Below, piece by piece: positions 6,301-9,981 of a stretch of DNA of 9,981 nucleotides. The translations under genes were made by a program, and so were the position numbers. The notes below the pieces were generated by a model. The model was not told the origin of the DNA and made no database searches. It was given only the letters and a program-made list of their open reading frames with translations. Positions within the stretch are counted from its first letter, which is position 1; every line of letters starts with the position of its first letter. This DNA comes from CAYJII01 sp964370225 (GTDB lineage: Bacteria; Bacillota; Clostridia; Oscillospirales; Ruminococcaceae): NCBI GenBank assembly GCA_964370225.1, contig CAYJII010000058.1, positions 1-9,981 of the forward strand, in the 5' to 3' direction.

Positions 6301-9300
6301 TAGATTTATCGTGGGTTGATAATGCGGCAATTTCAGGAGACGGAACTACTTACGAAATTTTTCAAGTAAGCAATATAGCTGGAACTCCTCAATATACTTC
6401 GCTGTATGAAGTTAGCGTTGGTAGTGAAGAGATGAATACTTCTTCATACACGCACACCGGATTACAAGCGGATACAAACTACACTTATGTAATAACTGCA
6501 ACTACCCCGCAACAAACGACCGTAGAAGGAGACCCTACATCAAAAACTTCGCCTTATTCAAACGAAGCTGATGCGACAACATTTGCATTAGGCGAAACTG
6601 TTGGCATAACGATAGACCCACAGCCTATGGATATGACTGTAGAAGTCGGGTCGAGTGCGACATTTACAGTTGGGGCAAGTGCAGATAGTCCGACAGCTTC
6701 ATTGGGATATATTTGGCAAGAATTAAAGCCAAAAGCGAGCGGATGGGCAAACATTAGTGGAGCTAATTCTGCTACGCTAACTGTAGCGAATACCACTTTG
6801 GCTGACAGTGGTACATTATATCGTTGCATGGTGTATGATATAAATGCGGGAAATAATCCACCTGTGCTCATATCGGATTACGCACAGCTTACAGTGGTGC
6901 AAGACTTAATTTTAGGCTCCACAACAATAATAACAGCAGTGAGTGATGTGCTAGGCGGTGCTGTTGCAGACAATGCGACAGTAGCGAAAAATAATGTTTT
7001 AGATGTAGACATGACTATAGGGCTTGACGACGGAAGTATACCTCAAAACAGCAAATTAGTATTAACGCTAAGTGCAAATGGAAGAACTCACGCATATACT
7101 AGCTTTTTCACAGATATAACTAGCGGTGAATTTAGCAATAAAATTAAACTCGAAGATTTAAACTTAAGTGTCGGGGATACCTTTACACTCCAATCCGAAC
7201 TCTTTTCGACAGCTGATTTTGTGGGAAGCAAGAGTGCTGTGAAAACCTATGCAGTGGGTGCAGGCATGAATGAAACCTATACCATTGAAGGTTTACAAGA
7301 CAGCTATGTATACTCCACTCCTGTAGGTGTAACAGGTACAAGAAATAATGTTGCTGATCAAATTCTAACAGATGCAGAAATGGGCAGATATGACGTGTTA
7401 TTTGCACAAGGTGATTTAGTGTCTCCAATTCCTGTACACACTTATGAAAACACCACGGAAATTAACGACTTAATCTTGGATGTAGGCGAATATGTTATTA
7501 TCGCTTATGATAAAAACAATGTGCAGTTAAGTGAGAAACGAATTACTGTGACTAAAAACCCGATTACTATAACAGCGCCGACGGACAGTACGCAACTTAC
7601 AACCGAGACTGTGGGAAGTCATATAGTTGTGGGCGATGTGACTGCAAATAAAGTTTTAGTTTCATCAACTCCGCAAACTGGATTATTTGCATACACTCCA
7701 CCAACTATGACGTTAGAAGATATGTTTGTTGTGGGAATTTCAAATGAAGCTGATGGATATTATCCTATCGTGAATTACTCTGCTGATATTACTGGGAATA
7801 TCCAAGAGCAAATCACCTATTTCCAAAAGAATTATGAGCCTACTTTTGTAAGAGGTGGTGCGCTTAATGTAAATGATTTTGTTTCAACAAGATACGAAGT
7901 GAACTTTGGTTCAAAAAATGAAAGTGATGCTGATTTTGGATCTATAAGCGCATTTTCAAAACTAGATGGATATTTCTCATCAGGAGCTACTATGGCTGAG
8001 GGTGATACCCTTACCTTTACAGTGAATGAAGGAATCAGTGGTATCCCGAATGTGGTGAAATGGACAGTAAATGGCAATGATGTAACAACTGCTAATATGG
8101 CAGAATATGCAATGACTACACCTACTGATAGAGTGCTTACAGTGAATGATTTGAATGAAGCCACAACTGTTGTAGCAGTTTTAGATGAAGCCACTACTTC
8201 TCATATAGTTAGCGCTTCCTCAACAGGAAATGGAACAATCAGCCCTAGCGGTGACATCTTAGTAGAAGATGGGGGAAGTGTAGAGTTTACATTTACACCT
8301 GATAACGGGTACGAAATCGGAGAACTTCTTGTAGATGGTATGGAAATTGTATTTTCAGGCAACACATATAAAGTTTCAAATGTTACTAAACCTACAAGCG
8401 TTCAAGTTTCATTTAACATACCTCCAGCTCAAACTTACAACGTAAGCTTTAATAGTAATGGTGGGAATGGTTTGATGGCTGACATAACTGCTACAGAGAA
8501 CGTAGCAACACAATTGCCGCAAAATGAATTTGAAGCACCTATTGGTAAAAAATTCAAAGAGTGGGCAATAGGCAATGCAAATTCGAGCATAAAAGTAGCT
8601 GCAGGTGGAACATATACCTTTACACAAAGCACAGAAGTTTTTGCAGTTTGGGTAGATGAAGATACTGTGATTCACACAATTACAGCAAGCGATGATGGTA
8701 ATGGGAGCATTAGTCCAAGCGGGGATGTTAAAATAGAAGATGGACAAAACCAAAGCTTTACTTTCACCCCTAATGCAAAATACGAAATTGACAGCGTGCT
8801 TGTTGACGGCGTGAAAGTTGAGGTTTTTGACAACAAATACACTATTGAGAATGTAGGCAAAGATATGAGTATCTCAGCAAGCTTCTCAAGAAAAACCATT
8901 GAAGATGAAGAAGAGGTTATCATTAATGAAGAAATTGATGGCGATGAGGACGAAGAAGGCATCAATAAAGGTGTAGTTGACGAAGAGGAAATGGAAGAGA
9001 TAGTTGACAAAGTAATTGAAGAAGCTATTGAAAAAGGTAAAACTCCTCTGGTGAATATCACTATGAAAACTCCTGTGGACGCTAAAGGTGTCGCTATCGA
9101 TTTACCAGCAGAGCAACTGAAAAAACTAGGGGCTGCAAATGGCGCATTATTAACCCTCAACTGCGGAGAGTATCAAGCGACATTTGATAGCAAGGCGATT
9201 TTAGCAATGAGCGAGACCGGCAACGCAAGAATCGTGGTTGAAATAATTAATGCGGATAAATCTGAGTTAAATCAAGCACAAAAAGATAAAGTGGGAGATG

Positions 9301-9668
9301 CGCCTGTGTTTGATTTAAGCATAATTAGCGGAGATACAGTCATCAGTGACTTTAAAGGTGGAAGTGCTATAATTACTCTACCTTATGACTTGGCAGAAGG
9401 ACAAAGTAAAGATGATGTAGTTGTTTATTTCATCGATAGCAAAGGCGACATACAAGCGATGAACACAGTTTACGACGTAGCGACAAAAACTGTTTCATTT
9501 ACTACTCCGCACTTTTCTTACTACTATATTGCTGATGCTAATACGGATACAGAAGTCCCTGGAACAGGTGATACAAGCACTTCACCTATCGTACTGGTTG
9601 GCATTATGCTAGTTTCAACTTTAGGCTTAATCATTATTAGCAAAACTAAACTTATAAAAGAAAAATAA
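3339..9668 (+). CDS. Giant secreted wall-anchored multidomain surface protein (FG-GAP-like propeller, FN3, Ig-like, InlB B-repeats, VPGTGD sorting signal)
   Basis: A 2109-residue exported protein, probably an adhesin or surface effector; function not established. Residues 1-29 are a signal peptide (MKKNKRLL, hydrophobic core, VSA|QN). About 150-680: seven FG-GAP/VCBS-like loops, suggesting a beta-propeller. About 690-970: Gly/Ser/Thr-rich alternating beta segments ending DFDWRFTTWMEEF and VPVLAYEV, not recognised. 975-1083: fibronectin type III (TIDLSWVDN, GLQADTNYTYVI). 1088-1187: Ig-like (ADSGTLYRCMV) lacking the partner cysteine. 1188-1600: undefined beta modules. About 1515-1620, 1623-1692 and 1781-1849: divergent InlB B-repeats, with one classical InlB B-repeat (1698-1772) between the last two. 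1853-1903: acidic linker with 23 Asp/Glu. 1904-2067: stalk module (IITLPYDLAEGQSKDDVVVY, VSFTTPHFSYY) common in Firmicutes surface proteins. 2073-2109: VPGTGD, helix, basic tail, a sortase-type signal. Only two cysteines occur. Single gene between two terminators; no frameshift seen. Confidence 0.93.
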   Translation: MKKNKRLLSALLAGIMLIQLPMMVFQVSAQNSDATPTADLSIPKNEFGIDVSIPTDFDPNDGENPYGDGWVNMTPTHELIMHEALQSTAISEVGDVRLSYYNYDATSQKAPESTSFTNPGNVGSTFFDATSTTDADINREYLSVAGEPTAVSGGTNNYLHFARGVAYDPNGTGKDDHVAYYGFDKTNNYSSILLRSEADADPYVSGNKITLLGANDNVNGEQYKYIQNVPWYQGESINSIVAGDFDGDGKDTLIVFDPAANFGAIREFSGASGYTMISYADFAGTNYSGAGFAGGQNYLYDLYTSFFGAYYGGTVDKDNAQYNMPYVHFAAGNLDNDPEDELVMTVSAGNITAEKDANFGNKSSFIVVLDKSSGTWTEKYRASLSNIKIDQIPNEAYPATLGFHMQSASSAIGDFSGNDGINEIVTIGTINNQSRDNADIIDQTTNMMAVVTLQTADGGLAPALVQEAGANAGNPNQMLTVGHFLPLTGNSVNDYVRYTTYSTNQPPLSLGLVQFDGVGTSEYVVAQGVIFRYENNVFSPATFAQSREGITNIFDGEPRYISQPTIGSFSGFAGEESVMFSTWYEHGGSGMYVVGYHKQQIIEIDDMVTNAPSDDFKRVNTANVMNGQMLSSWWYTDSHYTTIPVLIAADYDDDQTMIRYKSKEYTFSDPEVMALIEVSPYFEALAADYNSPGYTEFGVVKGEGEGQGKSTEFSVGAFAGVDWENVTGEMGAKFSVGYSADIGTEWETEEVFTREIAFSVEHAEEHQVVMLAVPVTIYTYDQKFPNGNVSTMTLQMADAPRYSSIGVSQYSAVQTKSGNKYPDLSNILTSEPGKPATYTAPNENVGKTAFTALFENLVEANHDATITRQTLTNEHIDAETQSVTHNINTSFEGVYNMALIGIDFSAGFGTSTMTMDISGMNRTGAVAPIPAEKSNYDFDWRFTTWMEEFTNEENQKYTVPVLAYEVANVVEERKAPTLTAIATSDSTIDLSWVDNAAISGDGTTYEIFQVSNIAGTPQYTSLYEVSVGSEEMNTSSYTHTGLQADTNYTYVITATTPQQTTVEGDPTSKTSPYSNEADATTFALGETVGITIDPQPMDMTVEVGSSATFTVGASADSPTASLGYIWQELKPKASGWANISGANSATLTVANTTLADSGTLYRCMVYDINAGNNPPVLISDYAQLTVVQDLILGSTTIITAVSDVLGGAVADNATVAKNNVLDVDMTIGLDDGSIPQNSKLVLTLSANGRTHAYTSFFTDITSGEFSNKIKLEDLNLSVGDTFTLQSELFSTADFVGSKSAVKTYAVGAGMNETYTIEGLQDSYVYSTPVGVTGTRNNVADQILTDAEMGRYDVLFAQGDLVSPIPVHTYENTTEINDLILDVGEYVIIAYDKNNVQLSEKRITVTKNPITITAPTDSTQLTTETVGSHIVVGDVTANKVLVSSTPQTGLFAYTPPTMTLEDMFVVGISNEADGYYPIVNYSADITGNIQEQITYFQKNYEPTFVRGGALNVNDFVSTRYEVNFGSKNESDADFGSISAFSKLDGYFSSGATMAEGDTLTFTVNEGISGIPNVVKWTVNGNDVTTANMAEYAMTTPTDRVLTVNDLNEATTVVAVLDEATTSHIVSASSTGNGTISPSGDILVEDGGSVEFTFTPDNGYEIGELLVDGMEIVFSGNTYKVSNVTKPTSVQVSFNIPPAQTYNVSFNSNGGNGLMADITATENVATQLPQNEFEAPIGKKFKEWAIGNANSSIKVAAGGTYTFTQSTEVFAVWVDEDTVIHTITASDDGNGSISPSGDVKIEDGQNQSFTFTPNAKYEIDSVLVDGVKVEVFDNKYTIENVGKDMSISASFSRKTIEDEEEVIINEEIDGDEDEEGINKGVVDEEEMEEIVDKVIEEAIEKGKTPLVNITMKTPVDAKGVAIDLPAEQLKKLGAANGALLTLNCGEYQATFDSKAILAMSETGNARIVVEIINADKSELNQAQKDKVGDAPVFDLSIISGDTVISDFKGGSAIITLPYDLAEGQSKDDVVVYFIDSKGDIQAMNTVYDVATKTVSFTTPHFSYYYIADANTDTEVPGTGDTSTSPIVLVGIMLVSTLGLIIISKTKLIKEK
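3840..5320 (+). repeat. Seven FG-GAP/VCBS-like loops (putative integrin-type propeller) in the surface protein
   Basis: Loop motifs start near residues 168 (DPNGTGKDD), 244 (DFDGDGKD), 333 (NLDNDPEDE), 414 (DFSGNDGINE), 483 (HFLPLTGNSVND), 568 (SFSGFAGEE) and 650 (DYDDDQT). The intervals of 69-89 residues suit blades of a propeller. The first four keep Asp/Asn-rich calcium-type loops; the later ones are degenerate. A further similar motif, QFDGVGTSE at 514, breaks the period and may belong inside a blade. The seven-blade count is my reading of the spacing, not a structural result. Confidence 0.55.
8205..8414 (+). repeat. Divergent InlB B-repeat, copy 1
   Basis: Residues 1623-1692 (IVSASSTGNGTISPSGD ... 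VSF). The pattern GNGTISPSGD, EFTFTPDNGYEI, ELLVDG, YKVSNV and QVSF is the small beta-grasp-like 'bacterial repeat' used as a stalk spacer. It matches the copy at 8679-8885 at protein level, while third codon positions have drifted, so the duplication is not recent. Confidence 0.75.
8430..8654 (+). repeat. Classical InlB B-repeat (Flg_new-type)
   Basis: Residues 1698-1772. YNVSFNSNGGNG starts the unit, KKFKEWAIG forms the middle and EVFAVWVDE the end. This is the usual order V-F-N-x-N-G-G ... F-x-x-W ... A-x-W of internalin B-repeats. It separates the two divergent repeats and probably extends the stalk. Confidence 0.75.
8679..8885 (+). repeat. Divergent InlB B-repeat, copy 2
   Basis: Residues 1781-1849 (ITASDDGNGSISPSGD ... 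SASF). It aligns over its whole length with copy 1: GNGSISPSGD, SFTFTPNAKYEI, SVLVDG, YTIENV. The acidic linker follows directly. Confidence 0.75.
9555..9668 (+). other. Variant LPXTG cell-wall sorting signal of the surface protein
   Basis: VPGTGD (residues 2073-2078) is followed by a hydrophobic helix (about 2083-2101) and the positive tail KTKLIKEK. This is the three-part sortase signal with Val in place of Leu. The sortase that would cleave between T2076 and G2077 is not encoded in the window. If it is not cleaved, the helix would still anchor the protein to the membrane. Confidence 0.75.
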
Positions 9669-9686
9669 TAACAAAGCATAACTACG

Positions 9687-9726
9687 AAAAACTCTCTCCT
9701 CCGTCAAAGCGGGGGAGAGAGTTTTT
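9687..9726. terminator. Strong bidirectional intrinsic terminator between convergent genes
   Basis: AAAAACTCTCTCC (9687-9699) pairs perfectly with GGAGAGAGTTTTT (9714-9726). U·G, C-G, C-G and G-C pairs extend the stem to a 6-base loop (9704-9709). The flanking A-run and T-run give a U tail on both strands. It ends the surface-protein transcript and, on the minus strand, the small-peptide operon. The stop codon of the minus-strand peptide gene (9725-9727) lies within its outer edge. Confidence 0.9.
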
Positions 9727-9853
9727 ATTTTTCAATCATACAGTCATTAATTTCAGTAGAAATATCACCGCTTGCTAATGCTAAAAAAGGTTGGAAGCAT
9801 AATACTGCGACAATTAAAATAGGCATCATAAGGTTAATAATAAATTTTTTCAT
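9725..9853 (-). CDS. Small exported peptide, 42 residues
   Basis: The frame starts at ATG 9853 and ends at TAA (9725-9727). It is short enough to be missed by length-filtered gene finding. The product begins MKKFI, has a hydrophobic core (about residues 5-24) and the signal-peptidase-I-like site LALA|SG after residue 27. That would leave a 15-residue product, SGDISTEINDCMIEK, with one cysteine. A ribosome site (AGGAA, 9862-9858) lies 4 bases before the ATG. The gene follows the DUF4367-like gene by 24 bases on the same strand, so the two are probably co-transcribed. The terminator starts at its stop codon, so the gene is complete, not a broken longer gene. I do not recognise the family; a signalling or small regulatory peptide, or an uncleaved single-helix membrane peptide, are possible. 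There is no lipobox around C19. Confidence 0.6.
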   Translation of the reverse strand: MKKFIINLMMPILIVAVLCFQPFLALASGDISTEINDCMIEK

Positions 9854-9857
9854 AATA

Positions 9858-9862
9858 TTCCT
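9858..9862 (-). promoter_or_regulatory. Ribosome binding site of the 42-residue peptide gene
   Basis: Read on the minus strand, TAGGAA precedes ATG 9853, with a 4-base gap after AGGAA. It is the main support, besides the signal peptide, that this small frame is translated. Confidence 0.5.
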
Positions 9863-9877
9863 ATATTTTAGACGAGA

Positions 9878-9981
9878 TTAAATAATAGTTTTATCAAAAT
9901 TGTGAACTTCCAATGATTCAGCCATTTTTACTAATTCTTCTTTATCGCCTCCACTCACTCGATATTTATATGGTCCATCTG
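9878..9981 (-). CDS. C-terminal fragment of a DUF4367-like protein
   Basis: The minus-strand frame open at the right window edge ends with TAA at 9878-9880 and shows 33 residues, beginning DGPYKYRVSGG and then DKEELVKMAESLEV. The sequence 'G-x-Y-x-Y-x-(V/L)-S-G, then EEL(V/I)K(M/I)AESL' is what I remember as the end of DUF4367 domains, found in Firmicutes in membrane or secreted proteins often linked to sigma/anti-sigma gene pairs. The N-terminal part, including any membrane helix, is outside the window. The other two minus-strand frames hit stops within 27 bases of the edge. The family call rests on this short stretch only. Confidence 0.6.
   Translation of the reverse strand, partial: DGPYKYRVSGGDKEELVKMAESLEVHNFDKTII

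Noticed and set aside
8672..9160. 162-codon minus-strand frame, very Ser-rich
   Set aside because: It is the antisense of the acidic linker and flanking modules; GAA/GAT codons read backwards give Ser/Phe/Ile-rich peptides. No start signal.
556..9668. Frameshift or pseudogene in the kinase or giant surface gene
   Set aside because: Domain order is continuous, motifs are intact and no frame break is needed to complete either protein.
1..9981. tRNA/rRNA genes, CRISPR arrays, insertion sequences, prophage or attachment sites
   Set aside because: No clover-leaf-like segments, regular direct-repeat/spacer series, transposase motifs or terminal inverted repeats were seen on either strand.

Overview
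The window is AT-rich. It shows low-GC Gram-positive (Firmicutes/Clostridia-like) traits: AGGAGG-type ribosome binding sites, TTG starts, sigma-A promoters, U-tailed hairpin terminators, and a giant surface protein with an N-terminal signal peptide and a variant LPXTG C-terminus (VPGTGD, membrane helix, basic tail). A gut or rumen Clostridia member (for example Lachnospiraceae-like) is a reasonable guess, but the sequence alone cannot fix the taxon.

Layout from left to right. (1) The C-terminal end of a polytopic membrane protein, probably an ABC-2-type permease, enters from the left edge and stops at 279. (2) A 288-base intergenic region holds a weak terminator-like hairpin, a GC-richer inverted repeat (442-481) and a near-consensus extended -10 promoter (494-522) whose -10 lies inside a palindromic ATAAC array. 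(3) A two-component operon follows: a sensor histidine kinase with an extracellular jelly-roll-like sensor and a 7TM (7TMR-DISM type) core, then an OmpR/PhoB-type response regulator that begins with TTG and overlaps the kinase stop codon (TTGA). The operon closes with a strong terminator at 3216-3254. (4) A single 6.3-kb gene encodes a 2109-residue secreted, wall-anchored protein. Its parts are a signal peptide, a putative seven-bladed FG-GAP/VCBS-like propeller, a beta-rich Gly/Ser/Thr module of unknown function, FN3, Ig-like, undefined beta modules, InlB-type B-repeats, an acidic linker, a stalk module common in Firmicutes surface proteins, and the sorting signal. (5) A bidirectional terminator separates it from a convergent minus-strand operon. 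This operon holds the C-terminus of a DUF4367-like protein (entering from the right edge) and a previously easy-to-miss 42-codon gene for a tiny exported peptide.

Functional reading. The kinase probably senses an extracellular ligand (possibly a carbohydrate, by fold analogy) and controls the regulator. The surface-protein gene directly follows and has its own predicted promoter, whose extended -10 (TATGTTAAAAT) is nearly identical to that of the kinase operon (TATGTTATAAT). Joint control of an adhesin or effector by the adjacent two-component system is therefore plausible but is an inference. The most interesting items are the combination of an integrin-like propeller with the uncharacterised beta-rich module, the shared promoter architecture, and the 42-residue secreted peptide whose stop codon lies inside the shared terminator.
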